NCBI RefSeq assembly: GCF_001314225.1 | Contig: NZ_CP012697.1 | Coordinates: 1,302,001 to 1,366,000 of the forward strand | DNA: 64,000 bases | Reading direction: 5' to 3' | Source: Microbacterium sp. No. 7 | GTDB taxonomy: Bacteria > Actinomycetota > Actinomycetes > Actinomycetales > Microbacteriaceae | Shown here: positions 9,040-18,424 of the stretch, piece by piece | How positions within the stretch are numbered: the stretch's first letter is position 1 | Layout of the letters: each line of letters begins with the position of its first letter | Program-made: the position numbers and the translations under genes | The notes under the pieces: generated by a model | What the model saw: only the letters and a program-made list of their open reading frames with translations | Databases searched by the model: none | What the model was told of the DNA's origin: nothing

Positions 9040-9768
9040 GTGGATGCGGTGGAACTGCCCGAGCTGACGGCCTACGACGCCGTGCTCTTCGACCTCGACG
9101 GCGTGCTCACGCCCACCGCCGACGTGCACATGCACGCGTGGCGGTCGATGTTCACCGAGCTGTTCGACGAGTGGGGGATCACCCCGCCCTACACCGACGA
9201 CGACTACTTCACGTGGCTCGACGGCAAGAAGCGCTACGACGGCGTCGCGAGCCTGCTGCGCTCGCGCGACGTTGAGGTGCCGTGGGGGGACCCGTCCGAC
9301 GGCCCCGACGCCGACACCGTGTGCGGCATCGGCAATCGCAAGAACGCGGTGTTCGAACGGGTGCTGCACGGCGACGGCATCGCGCCGTATCCCGGGTCGC
9401 TCGCGCTCGTGCAGAGGCTGCGCGCCGCGAACGTGCCGATCGGGGTCGTGTCGAGCTCGAAGAACGCCGACGAGGTGCTGCGCACGGCCGGTCTGCGCGA
9501 GCTGTTCCCGGTGCTCGTCGACGGCACCGTCGCCGAGCAGGAGGGCCTGCCGTCGAAGCCCGCGCCCGACATGTTCGCCCGTGCCGCGCAGCTGCTCGGC
9601 GTCGATCCCGCCCGCAGCGTCGCCGTCGAGGACGCCCACTCGGGCGTGCAGTCGGCCGCGGCGGCGGGCTACGGGCTCGTCGTCGGCGTCGACCGCGGCG
9701 CGGGGGCCGAGCTGCTGCTGCGCAGCGGCGCGCACCTCGTCGTCGACGATCTGTCCGCGTTCGTCTGA
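9040..9768 (+). CDS. HAD hydrolase, beta-phosphoglucomutase-like
   Basis: About 242 residues. HAD motif I is FDLDGVLT, motif II VVSSSKN, motif III lysine in PSKPAPDMF, and motif IV VEDAHSGV. The alpha-helical cap with a TWLDGKKRYDGV segment resembles beta-phosphoglucomutases, which turn beta-glucose 1-phosphate into glucose 6-phosphate. The next gene encodes a GH65 phosphorylase that would release beta-glucose 1-phosphate, which strongly supports this role. GTG 9034 is an alternative start adding two residues. It could be a general sugar phosphatase, but the context favours the mutase. Confidence 0.85.
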   Translation: MDAVELPELTAYDAVLFDLDGVLTPTADVHMHAWRSMFTELFDEWGITPPYTDDDYFTWLDGKKRYDGVASLLRSRDVEVPWGDPSDGPDADTVCGIGNRKNAVFERVLHGDGIAPYPGSLALVQRLRAANVPIGVVSSSKNADEVLRTAGLRELFPVLVDGTVAEQEGLPSKPAPDMFARAAQLLGVDPARSVAVEDAHSGVQSAAAAGYGLVVGVDRGAGAELLLRSGAHLVVDDLSAFV

Positions 9769-9828
9769 TCCCGTTCTCGCCCGACCCCGCTCCCGCCTGA
9801 TACGTTTCTCGTCCGATCCGTCGTCCGC
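9765..9828 (+). repeat. Two-copy tandem repeat, 32-bp period
   Basis: Two imperfect 32-bp copies (9765-9796 and 9797-9828) share CTGAT..CGTT.TCG.CCGA..C. The first copy begins at the stop codon of the HAD gene. The second copy carries TACGTT, a possible -10 for the GH65 gene. Confidence 0.6.
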
Positions 9829-9893
9829 CGACTCCGTCGGCCGTCCCGTCCGCACCGACGAACCTCGTCCGCCTCTCGCCGAAAGGCCTCCTC

Positions 9894-12455
9894 ATGATCG
9901 ATCGTGATCGCTTTCCCGTCGACCCCTGGCGCCTCGTCGAGACCTCGGTCTCGCTCGACGACATCGGCGTGAGCGAGACGCTGTTCGCGCTGGGCAACGG
10001 CTACCTGGGGCTGCGCGGGAACCATCCCGAGGGGCGCTTCGCCCACGAGCACGGCACGTTCGTCAACGGGCTGCACGAGGTGTTCCCCATCCGCCACGCC
10101 GAGCAGGCCTACGGGTTCGCCGAGGTGGGCCAGACGATCGTCAACGCGCCCGACGCCAAGGTCATGCGGGTCTACGTCGACGACGAGCCGCTCTCGTTCG
10201 ACATCGCCGACATCCGCGAGTACGAGCGCGTGCTCGACTTCCGCACGGGCGTGCTCACGCGGCGGCTGCGGTGGGCGACGCCGAGCGGCAAGAGCGTGCT
10301 CATCACGGCCGAGCGGATGGTCTCGTTCGAGGAGAAGCACGTCGCGGTCCTGCGCCTCACCGTGACGGTCGAGGACGCCGACGCCCCCGTCACGATCGAC
10401 TGCCAGCTGCTCAACCGCCAGGACGGCGAGGACGTCTACGGCGGCGCGCCCACGCCCGCGAGCGGCAAGATCAAGGCCGGTTTCGACCCGCGCCGCGCGG
10501 AGCGCATCGCCGATCGGGTGCTGCAGCCGCAGGAGTACTGGCAGGACGGGCTGCGATCCGCGCTCGCCTACCGGGTCACCTCGTCGGGCATGACGCTCGC
10601 GGTCGTCGCCGACCACATCGTCGACACCGCCAACGAGTTCTCGGCGCGCAGCCTCGTCGAGCCCGACATCGCCAAGAACGTGTTCCGCGTGCAGGCGAAG
10701 GCGGGCGTGCCCGTCACGGTCACCAAGCTCGTCAGCTACCACACCTCGCGCGGCGTCCCCGCGCGCGAGCTCGTCGACCGGGGGCGCCGCACGCTCGACC
10801 GCGTCGCCGCGGAGGGCGTCGACGAGCAGTTCCGCCGCCAGGCCGCGTGGTGCGCCGCGTTCTGGAAGCGCTCGGACGTCGTGATCGAGGGACGGGACGA
10901 CCTGCAGCAGGCCGTGCGCTGGTGCCTGTGGCAGCTCGCCCAGGCCGCGTCGCGCGCCGACGGCCTGGGCGTCCCGGCCAAGGGCGTGAGCGGATCGGGA
11001 TACAGCGGCCACTACTTCTGGGACACCGAGATCTACGTGCTGCCGTTCCTCATGTACACGTCGCCGCAGTGGGCGCGCAACGCGCTGCGCATGCGGTACC
11101 TCATGCTGCCCGCCGGCCGCAAGCGCGCGGCGCAGCTCAACGAGGCCGGCACGCTCTTCCCGTGGCGCACCATCAACGGCGAGGAGGCCTCGGCCTACTA
11201 CGCGGCGGGCACGGCGCAATACCACATCAACGCCGACGTGAGCTTCGCCGTCGGCAAGTACGTGCGGGCGACGGGCGACGAGGACTTCCTGCGCCGCGAG
11301 GGCGTCGACATCCTCGTCGAGACCGCGCGGCTGTGGACGACGCTCGGGTTCTGGCGCTTCACCGAGACCGGCGACCCCGAGTCGTTCCACATCCACGGCG
11401 TGACGGGCCCCGACGAGTACACCACGGTCGTCAACGACAACCTGTTCACCAACGTCATGGCCCGCTACAACCTGCGTCTCGCGGCGCGGGTCGTGCACGA
11501 GCTGGCCGAGGAGGGCGGCGAGGACTACCGCCTGCTCGTCGACCGGCTCGGCCTCGACCCCGCGGAGCCCGCGACCTGGGAGGAGGCCGCGTCGGCGATG
11601 CACATCCCGTACAGCGAGACGCTCGGCATCCACCCGCAGGACGCCGTGTTCCTCTCGCGCGAGGTGTGGGACCTGGAGAACACCCCGAAGGAGCAGCGCC
11701 CGCTGCTGCTGCACTTCCACCCGCTCGTGATCTACCGGTACCAGGTGCTCAAGCAGGCCGACGTCGTGCTCGCGCTGTTCCTGCAGGGCAACCACTTCAC
11801 GCCCGACGAGAAGCTCGCCGACTTCGAGTACTACGACCCGCTGACGACGGGCGACTCGACGCTCTCGGCGGTCGTGCAGTCGATCCTCGCCGCCGAGGTC
11901 GGCTACCAGGACCTCGCGCTGGAGTACTTCCGCGAGTCGCTGTTCGTCGACCTCGGCGACCTGCACCACAACGCGGCCGACGGCGTGCACGTCGCGTCGG
12001 CGGGCGGGGTGTGGACGGCGCTCGTGTGCGGCTTCGGCGGCATGCGCGACCACTTCGGCGACCTGTCGTTCGACCCGCGGCTGCCCGAGAGCTGGCCGTC
12101 GCTGTCGTTCCCGCTGCTGTGGCGCGGCACGCCGCTGCAGGTGACCGTGACGCGCGACGCGCTCACCGTCGCCGCCGGCGCGGGCGACGCCGTCGACTTC
12201 TCGGTGCGCGGCCGCCCGCACACGGTCGCGGGCGGGGAGACGGTCGTCGTGCCGCTCGCCGGCCAGGGGCCGCTGCGCCCGGGCCGGCCGACGTGGCGGC
12301 GGTTCGACGAGACGGTGCGCGAGGACGGCACGCTGCTGTCGGCGTCGGTGCCCACCGCGACGGTGTCGACGGCGACGGGCACCATCCCGATCGTCGACGG
12401 CGTGGGGGCGGCGCCCGTCGTGGAGGAGGCGTCGCCGACGCTCGACGTCACGTAA
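9894..12455 (+). CDS. Glycoside hydrolase family 65 disaccharide phosphorylase
   Basis: 853 residues, the usual GH65 length. An N-terminal beta-sandwich (about 1-270), a helical linker, an (alpha/alpha)6 barrel (about 320-700) and a C-terminal beta-sheet domain are arranged as in the family. The general acid Glu is in GVTGPDEY (about residue 507). The KQADVVLALF segment (about 619) belongs to the phosphate-binding region. GH65 enzymes phosphorolyse maltose, trehalose or kojibiose with inversion to beta-glucose 1-phosphate. The adjacent beta-phosphoglucomutase-like gene fits that product. Which disaccharide is used cannot be told by eye; trehalose or maltose are the main candidates. An AAAGG lies about 13 bases before ATG 9894. 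Confidence 0.9.
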   Translation: MIDRDRFPVDPWRLVETSVSLDDIGVSETLFALGNGYLGLRGNHPEGRFAHEHGTFVNGLHEVFPIRHAEQAYGFAEVGQTIVNAPDAKVMRVYVDDEPLSFDIADIREYERVLDFRTGVLTRRLRWATPSGKSVLITAERMVSFEEKHVAVLRLTVTVEDADAPVTIDCQLLNRQDGEDVYGGAPTPASGKIKAGFDPRRAERIADRVLQPQEYWQDGLRSALAYRVTSSGMTLAVVADHIVDTANEFSARSLVEPDIAKNVFRVQAKAGVPVTVTKLVSYHTSRGVPARELVDRGRRTLDRVAAEGVDEQFRRQAAWCAAFWKRSDVVIEGRDDLQQAVRWCLWQLAQAASRADGLGVPAKGVSGSGYSGHYFWDTEIYVLPFLMYTSPQWARNALRMRYLMLPAGRKRAAQLNEAGTLFPWRTINGEEASAYYAAGTAQYHINADVSFAVGKYVRATGDEDFLRREGVDILVETARLWTTLGFWRFTETGDPESFHIHGVTGPDEYTTVVNDNLFTNVMARYNLRLAARVVHELAEEGGEDYRLLVDRLGLDPAEPATWEEAASAMHIPYSETLGIHPQDAVFLSREVWDLENTPKEQRPLLLHFHPLVIYRYQVLKQADVVLALFLQGNHFTPDEKLADFEYYDPLTTGDSTLSAVVQSILAAEVGYQDLALEYFRESLFVDLGDLHHNAADGVHVASAGGVWTALVCGFGGMRDHFGDLSFDPRLPESWPSLSFPLLWRGTPLQVTVTRDALTVAAGAGDAVDFSVRGRPHTVAGGETVVVPLAGQGPLRPGRPTWRRFDETVREDGTLLSASVPTATVSTATGTIPIVDGVGAAPVVEEASPTLDVT

Positions 12456-12458
12456 TCG

Positions 12459-12472
12459 ACATCACGTGATGT
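12459..12472. repeat. 14-bp perfect palindrome between convergent stops
   Basis: ACATCACGTGATGT overlaps the iclR-type gene stop and lies 3 bases after the GH65 stop. It has no loop and no T run, so it is a weak terminator at best and could be a protein-binding site. Confidence 0.4.
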
Positions 12473-13163
12473 AGGGAGCGATCTGCTCCGCGACGGGACG
12501 CAGCTGCGCGAGCAGGACGCCGGGCTCCGTCACGCGGTGACGCGGCCCGGCGAACACGATCGCCCCGGCGATCGATCCGCCGTGGTCGCGGACGGGCATC
12601 GCCAGGCACCCCGAGCGGTCGTCGACGCGGCGGATCGCGCCGACCGTCTCCAGCTCGCGCGCGGCCGCGCGGGCCGCGGGGCCGTCGTCGCCCGCGGCGA
12701 CGAGCAGGAGCCTGCCCACCGCGTACTGCTCCGGCTCGCGCGAGAGGCGCACCGGATCGCTCAGCGGGAAGTCGGGGTCCTCGTCGAGGACGTGCACGCG
12801 GCCGCCCGCGAAGCCCGCCACGTGCACGCCGCCGCGCACCGCCGCCCGGGCGTCGGCGATGAGCCGGCGCGCCGCCGTCGGCATCCGCTGCGGGGCCACG
12901 GCCGCGGCGAGCTGCGCCACCTTCGCGCCCAGCGCGAACCCCGACAGGTCGGGCGTGCGCACCAGGTACTCGTCCTCGACGAGGAGGTTCAGCAGGCGGT
13001 AGGTCGTGGCGCGCGGCAGCTGGAGAGCGGCCGAGAGCTCGCGCGCCGTGACCCCCGCGCCGAGCTCCGCCACCGCTTCGAGCACCGTGAGCGCGCTGTG
13101 GATGGCGCGCGGCTGCCGCGCCGTGAGCGCGGGCACCGGGCGGGCGAGCCCGTCGTCAGCCAT
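12462..13163 (-). CDS. IclR-family transcriptional regulator
   Basis: 233 residues. An N-terminal winged helix-turn-helix (about residues 18-80, VTARELSAALQLPRATTYRLL) precedes the IclR effector-binding domain (about 95-230, ending VLLAQLRPVAEQIAPYI). IclR proteins sense small carboxylates or aromatics and control nearby catabolic genes. It shares a minus-strand unit with an APC permease and faces the divergent permease-amine oxidase operon, so it likely controls amine use. The start overlaps the permease end by 8 bases. The effector is unknown. Confidence 0.88.
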   Translation of the reverse strand: MADDGLARPVPALTARQPRAIHSALTVLEAVAELGAGVTARELSAALQLPRATTYRLLNLLVEDEYLVRTPDLSGFALGAKVAQLAAAVAPQRMPTAARRLIADARAAVRGGVHVAGFAGGRVHVLDEDPDFPLSDPVRLSREPEQYAVGRLLLVAAGDDGPAARAAARELETVGAIRRVDDRSGCLAMPVRDHGGSIAGAIVFAGPRHRVTEPGVLLAQLRPVAEQIAPYIT

Positions 13164-14667
13164 CCCGGTGGCGGTCGTCGTGGGGCGACCCCTCCTGCGC
13201 GATCCCGCCGAGCACCGACTCGATGACGGGCTCGTCGTACACGCCGATCGTCCCGACCGCCGCCGATCGCCGGCGCCAGACGATCGCGATCGCGGCGACC
13301 GCCGCCACGCCCGCCGCCACCCACACCGCCGGGCTCCCCGACCCCAGGTCCACGACGGCGAAGGCGATGACCGCCCCGGCGAGCGCGACCGCGCACCCGA
13401 TGGCGACGACGGCGGAGCCCAGCGTGGACTCGCCGATCCGCCGGAGGAAGACGGGCGCCGCGACGCAGACGAGCGCGTAGGAGACGATGTAGCCGAACCC
13501 GCCCACCACGATCGTCAGGTGCATCGCCGTGCGCAGGTCGAGCCCCGAGAGGATCAGCCCGAGCGGCACGCCGATGATGACCGGGAGGGTCAGCGCGACG
13601 GCTCCGATCGGGGTGCCGAACCGGCGGTGCGTCCGCCCGGCGAACGCGGGCAGCACGCCGTCGCGCCCCATCGTGAACAGCACGCGGGTGAGCGCGGTCG
13701 TCGAGCCGATCGCGCACGCCAGGAACGACGCGGCGATGCCGAGGTCGGCCACGATCGCCCAGCCGCCGAGCCCGTAGGCGTCCGCGAGGTCGTTGACCGG
13801 CGACGAGCTCTCGGCGAACGAGACGCCGATGGCGTCGAACCCGGCGACCTGCGCCGCCGCGGCGAGCAGGTAGAGCAGCGCCGAGACCACGACGGTCCAG
13901 CGGATCGCCCGCGGCACCGTGCGCAGCGGCGTGCGCGCCTCGACGCCCAGCGTCGCCGCGGACTCGAAGCCGACGTATGCCGTGAGCGCGATGAGCGCGC
14001 CGGCCGCGACGGTGAGGGGCGAGTCGTCCGAGGACGGGAGCAGCAGCGTGAGGTCGATCGGCCCGATCCGCAGGAGCAGCACGACCAGGAGCGTAGCGAT
14101 GAGCACGACCGAGACCGCCTCGACGATCAGCGCGAGCCGCGACGACAGCCGGATGCCGCGGACGAGCACGAGGACCAGCAGGGCCCCTTCGACGACGAGC
14201 ACCGCGGCGACGCCGGCGGGCCCGCGGGGCGCGCCGGGCCAGAACGCGCCGAGCAGCAGCGTCGTGTAGTGGGCGCCGCCGAGCAGGGCGAACATCGCGA
14301 TCGCGGCGTAGCCGACGACGACCGCGGCGCCCGCCGACAGGCCCGCCCCCGTGCCGAGCCCGCGCGCCACGTAGGTGTAGAGGGCTCCCGCGGCGGCGAA
14401 CCGGCGCGCGAACTGCGAGACCGTGCGGGCCACGAGCAGGCTCAGCACGCCGGCGACGAGGATCGAGGCGACCGTCACGGTCGGGGACAGCCCGGCGACG
14501 AGCAGCGCGACGGTCGTCGCGGCGGCCGCGGGCGCGACCGCGGCGACCGACTGCGCGAAGACGTCGAAGAAGCCGACGCTGCGCCGGTCGAGCCCGTGCA
14601 AGGGCGACGTGGCCTCGAAGCCCCGCACCGGCTGCGGGCTGCGGATCGCGCGCTCCAGTGCCGTCAT
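13156..14667 (-). CDS. APC-family amino acid/amine permease
   Basis: 503 residues with about 12-14 hydrophobic helices. The APC signature region is visible near the N-terminus (SPTVTVASILVAGVLSLLVA) with the conserved GALYTYVARGLG segment after helix 2. It probably moves an amino acid or amine across the cytoplasmic membrane by cation symport or exchange. A strong ribosome binding site (GAGGAGG, 7-8 bases before ATG 14667) is present. It is cotranscribed with the IclR regulator and divergent from another APC permease. The substrate is inferred from the amine oxidase nearby. Confidence 0.85.
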   Translation of the reverse strand: MTALERAIRSPQPVRGFEATSPLHGLDRRSVGFFDVFAQSVAAVAPAAAATTVALLVAGLSPTVTVASILVAGVLSLLVARTVSQFARRFAAAGALYTYVARGLGTGAGLSAGAAVVVGYAAIAMFALLGGAHYTTLLLGAFWPGAPRGPAGVAAVLVVEGALLVLVLVRGIRLSSRLALIVEAVSVVLIATLLVVLLLRIGPIDLTLLLPSSDDSPLTVAAGALIALTAYVGFESAATLGVEARTPLRTVPRAIRWTVVVSALLYLLAAAAQVAGFDAIGVSFAESSSPVNDLADAYGLGGWAIVADLGIAASFLACAIGSTTALTRVLFTMGRDGVLPAFAGRTHRRFGTPIGAVALTLPVIIGVPLGLILSGLDLRTAMHLTIVVGGFGYIVSYALVCVAAPVFLRRIGESTLGSAVVAIGCAVALAGAVIAFAVVDLGSGSPAVWVAAGVAAVAAIAIVWRRRSAAVGTIGVYDEPVIESVLGGIAQEGSPHDDRHRDG

Positions 14668-14736
14668 CGCCGCCTCCTCGTCTCGGGCGCGACGTTACCC
14701 GCGCGCGGTTGCCCTGCCGCGGCACGGGTGTTACCG

Positions 14737-14749
14737 GACGGTTTCCGTC
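14737..14749. promoter_or_regulatory. Candidate operator in the divergent permease promoter region
   Basis: Perfect inverted repeat GACGG-TTT-CCGTC in the 212-base gap between divergent permease genes. GTTACC[C/G]G occurs twice near it (about 14694 and 14730). IclR proteins bind short palindromes in such positions, but the pairing is inferred. Confidence 0.4.
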
Positions 14750-14879
14750 AAATGAGACACCCCGACGGGGTCCTCCCGTTCGGGTGCTCAGGGGTTTCAC
14801 GGCCCCGAGACGGAGGGGCAATCCCGCCGCGCGAGACTGGCGCCCATCCGCTCCTCGACCGTTCTCAGGAGGCATTCCC

Positions 14880-16355
14880 ATGACCAAGCTCGAGTCACCG
14901 GGCGTCGAGGCGTCCGCCAAGCGGGTGCTGTCCGGCTCGCTCGGGGCCACCGCGATCGTCTTCATGGTGGTCGCGGCCGCGTCGCCGCTGACCGTGATCG
15001 GCGGCGCCGCGCCCCTCGGCATCCTGCTCGGAAACGGCGTCGGCTTCCCGGCGCTGTACGCCATCAGCGCCGTCGTCCTGCTGCTGTTCGCCGTCGGCCT
15101 CGCCGCGATGTCGCGGCACATCCCGCGGCCGGGCGCGTTCTTCACCTACGTCGGCTACGGCCTCGGCCGCTCGACCGGTCTCGCGGCCGCGTGGGTCGCG
15201 ATGCTCACCTACACGACGATCCAGGTCTCCGTGTACGGGTACATCGGGTTCATCCTCAGCTACACCCTGGAGACCTACACCGGCGTCGCCGTCGCGTGGT
15301 GGGTGTTCTCGCTGCTGACGATCGGGCTCGTCGGCATCCTCGGCTACCGGCACATCGACCTGTCCAGCAAGGTGCTCGGCGTGCTGCTGGTCGCGGAGGT
15401 CGGCATCGTCGCGGTGCTCGTCGCCGTCGTCGTCTTCACCGGCGGCGCCGAGGGGCTCAGCCTGGCGACGTTCGAGCCGGGCAACGTCGTGAGCGGCTCG
15501 CCCGGCGTCGGCCTCATGTTCGCGATCGCCGCGTTCATCGGCTTCGAGGCGACGGCGATCTTCCGCGACGAGGCGCGCGATCCCGACCGGACCATCCCCC
15601 GGGCGACCTACATGGCGGTCATCGGCATCGGCCTGTTCTACACCGTCGCGTCGTGGGGCCTGGTGATGGCGTGGGGGCCCGGCAGCGTCGTCGACGAGGC
15701 CGCGGCCGACCCCGGCAGCCTGATCCTCCGCACGATGTCGACCTATCTGGGCGCGACGGGCGAGATCGTCACGAACGTGCTGCTGATCACCTCGATGTTC
15801 GCGTGCGTGCTGTCGTTCCACAACGTCGTCACCCGCTATCAGCACTCCATGGCCTCGGCGGGCACCCTTCCCGACCGGCTCGCCTCGGTGCACCACGCGC
15901 ACCTCTCGCCGCACGTGTCGTCGCTCGTGCAGACCGGCACGGCCGCGGTGCTGATCGTCGTGTTCGCCCTGCTGGGCCTCGACCCCGTGCTCGCCGTCTT
16001 CACGTGGTTCGCCGGCGTCGCGACGCTCGCCATCGCGCTGCTCATGGCCCTCACCTCGGTCGCGGTCATCGTGTACTTCGCCAGGAACCGGAAGGACACG
16101 CGCGTCTGGAACACTTTCGTCGCACCGGGGCTGGGCTTTCTCGGCCTGATCACCTCGGCGGCGCTGATCACCGCCTATTTCCCGATCATGGTGGGCGACG
16201 TGGATGCCGAGGGCGATCCCGTCTTCGGCGGGCTCAGCTGGTTCCTGCTGGCGCTCATCGTGGTGTTCCCCGTCATCGGGTACGTCCAGGCGGCCTGGAT
16301 CAGGACGCGCCGCCCCGCCGCCTACGCCAAGCTCACCGACGCGATCGCCGGCTGA
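14880..16355 (+). CDS. APC-family permease, second copy
   Basis: 491 residues, about 12 membrane helices. It starts MTKLESPG with a strong AGGAGG 7 bases upstream, which decides ATG 14880 over longer in-frame extensions. The APC features MVVAAASPLTVIGG, GAFFTYVGYGLG and FIGFEATAIFRDEARDPDRT are all in place. It is followed after 38 bases by the amine oxidase gene, so it is probably the uptake system for that enzyme's amine substrate. It is distinct in sequence from the permease at 13156-14667. Confidence 0.88.
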   Translation: MTKLESPGVEASAKRVLSGSLGATAIVFMVVAAASPLTVIGGAAPLGILLGNGVGFPALYAISAVVLLLFAVGLAAMSRHIPRPGAFFTYVGYGLGRSTGLAAAWVAMLTYTTIQVSVYGYIGFILSYTLETYTGVAVAWWVFSLLTIGLVGILGYRHIDLSSKVLGVLLVAEVGIVAVLVAVVVFTGGAEGLSLATFEPGNVVSGSPGVGLMFAIAAFIGFEATAIFRDEARDPDRTIPRATYMAVIGIGLFYTVASWGLVMAWGPGSVVDEAAADPGSLILRTMSTYLGATGEIVTNVLLITSMFACVLSFHNVVTRYQHSMASAGTLPDRLASVHHAHLSPHVSSLVQTGTAAVLIVVFALLGLDPVLAVFTWFAGVATLAIALLMALTSVAVIVYFARNRKDTRVWNTFVAPGLGFLGLITSAALITAYFPIMVGDVDAEGDPVFGGLSWFLLALIVVFPVIGYVQAAWIRTRRPAAYAKLTDAIAG

Positions 16356-16393
16356 ACCGGCATCCGCACCCATCCCCACCGCAGGAGGACCCC

Positions 16394-18421
16394 ATGACCA
16401 TCACCGCCGCAGGACCGACCGCCTACGCCGCGCCGCCGGCGCCCGGCCACCCGCTGTCGTCGCTGACCGCCGCCGAGCTGGAGGCCGTGCGCGCCGTCGT
16501 GCTCGCGCTGCCGACGACGAGCGAGACCGTCCGCTTCGCGTACGTCGGGCTCGAGGAGCCCGAGAAGGGCGCCGTGCTCGCCTGGGAGCGGGGCGGAGCG
16601 CTGCCCGAGCGCATCGCGCGCGTGCAGCTGCTCGACCTGCGGACGACGCGATCGAGCGACCTGCTGATCTCGGTGCCGACGGGCGACGTGCTGTCGGAGG
16701 TCGTGCTCGACGGCACGGCCGGCCAGCTGCCGATCCTCGACGCCGAGTTCGAGGAGGTCGGGGCGATCGCGAACGCCGACGCCGGGTGGGTCGCCGCGCT
16801 CGCGGCGCGCGGCCTGACCGTCGACGACGTCGTGCTCGTCCCGCTGTCGGCCGGCAACTACGGGCATCCGGCGGAGGAGGGCAGGCGCATCCTCCGCACC
16901 TTCGCCTTCCAGCAGCTCTTCCCGGCCGATCACCCGTGGGCGCACCCGGTCGACGGTCTCACCGCCTACATCGACGTCGCGGCACGCGCCGTCATCGAGA
17001 TCGTCGACACCCCCGGGTTCGCCATCCCGCAGACCAGCGGCAACTTCGACGACCCCGAGGTGCAGGGCCCGCCGCTGGAGGGGCTGAGGCCGATCGTCAT
17101 CACGCAGCCCGAGGGCTCGAGCCTCACGGTCGACGACGAGCGCGTCACGTGGGGCGACTGGGATCTGCGCATCGGCTTCGACACGCGGGAGGGCCTGATC
17201 CTGCGCCAGCTGGCCTTCAAGGGACGGCCGGTCATGTACCGCGGCTCGATCAGCGAGATGGTCGTGCCGTACGCCGACCCCGCGCCCAACCGCTTCTGGC
17301 AGAACTACTTCGACACGGGCGAGTACCTCTTCGGCCGCTACACGAACGAGCTCGAGCTGGGCTGCGACTGCGTCGGCGACATCACCTACGTCGACGTGAC
17401 CCTCGCCGACGAGCTGGGGATGCCGCGCACCGTGCGCAACGGCGTGTGCATGCACGAGGAGGACTTCGGCTCGCTCTGGAAGCACACCGACCTCTTCACC
17501 GGGTCGGCCGAGGTGCGACGCCAGCGGCGGCTGGTCATCTCGTTCTTCACGACCGTCGGCAACTACGACTACGGCTTCTTCTGGTACCTCTACCTCGACG
17601 GCACCATCGAGTGCGAGGCGAAGCTCACCGGCATCCTGTTCACGTCGTCGTATCCAGGCGAGGACCACCCCTTCGCCTCGCAGGTCGCGCCGGGACTCGG
17701 GGCGCCGTACCACCAGCACCTGTTCTCGGCGCGGCTCGACATGACCGTCGACGGCGTCGCGAACGTCGTCAACGAGATCGACGCCGTGCGGCTGCCGGTC
17801 TCCGAGACGAACCCGTACGGCAACGCGTTCACGAAGAGCGTGACGCCCATCACGAGCGAGAAGGCGTCGGGCCGCCTCGCCGACGGCGCCCGCAACCGCG
17901 TGTGGCAGATCGCATCGACCGAGAAGACGACCTCGATGGGACAGCCGACGTCCTACGTGCTGTTCCCCACCGAGACGCCGGTGCTGCTCGCCGACGACGC
18001 GTCGTCGATCGCGTCGCGCGCCGCCTTCGCGACGAAGAGCCTCTTCGTGACGAAGTACGATCCGGCGGAGCGCTACGCGGCGGGCGACTTCGTCAACCAG
18101 CATCCCGGGGGCGCCGGCATCCCCGCGTTCATCGAGGGCGACGAGCCGCTCGTGGGCGAGGACGTCGTGCTGTGGCACACGTTCGGCCTGACGCACTTCC
18201 CGCGCAACGAGGACTGGCCCGTCATGCCGATGGACTACGCGAAGTTCACGCTCAAGCCGTACAACTTCTTCGACCGCAGTCCCGTGCTGAACGTGCCGGC
18301 GCCCGCGTCGGCGCACTGCGCGACGGGGCGTGCGGCCGGTGCGGACGGACCGACGGGCGGGCACGACCACGGTTCTCACGACCATGGTCACGGCTCTCAC
18401 GACCACGGTCACCACCGCTGA
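16394..18421 (+). CDS. Copper-containing primary amine oxidase with His-rich C-terminal tail
   Basis: 675 residues. Oxidises a primary amine to aldehyde, NH3 and H2O2. N2/N3-like domains precede the catalytic domain. The topaquinone precursor is Tyr391 in VGNYDYG, the catalytic base Asp307 in YFDTGEY, and the copper ligands are His440, His442 (HQH) and His601 (LTHFPRNEDWP). All required residues are therefore present. ATG 16394 follows GCAGGAGGACCCC. Residues about 653-675 form an unusual tail with repeated HDHG/SHDHG, likely metal binding. Its neighbours are an APC permease upstream and a coupled membrane protein downstream. Tyramine or phenylethylamine are likely substrates by family, not proven. 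Confidence 0.95.
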   Translation: MTITAAGPTAYAAPPAPGHPLSSLTAAELEAVRAVVLALPTTSETVRFAYVGLEEPEKGAVLAWERGGALPERIARVQLLDLRTTRSSDLLISVPTGDVLSEVVLDGTAGQLPILDAEFEEVGAIANADAGWVAALAARGLTVDDVVLVPLSAGNYGHPAEEGRRILRTFAFQQLFPADHPWAHPVDGLTAYIDVAARAVIEIVDTPGFAIPQTSGNFDDPEVQGPPLEGLRPIVITQPEGSSLTVDDERVTWGDWDLRIGFDTREGLILRQLAFKGRPVMYRGSISEMVVPYADPAPNRFWQNYFDTGEYLFGRYTNELELGCDCVGDITYVDVTLADELGMPRTVRNGVCMHEEDFGSLWKHTDLFTGSAEVRRQRRLVISFFTTVGNYDYGFFWYLYLDGTIECEAKLTGILFTSSYPGEDHPFASQVAPGLGAPYHQHLFSARLDMTVDGVANVVNEIDAVRLPVSETNPYGNAFTKSVTPITSEKASGRLADGARNRVWQIASTEKTTSMGQPTSYVLFPTETPVLLADDASSIASRAAFATKSLFVTKYDPAERYAAGDFVNQHPGGAGIPAFIEGDEPLVGEDVVLWHTFGLTHFPRNEDWPVMPMDYAKFTLKPYNFFDRSPVLNVPAPASAHCATGRAAGADGPTGGHDHGSHDHGHGSHDHGHHR

Positions 18422-18424
18422 GCC

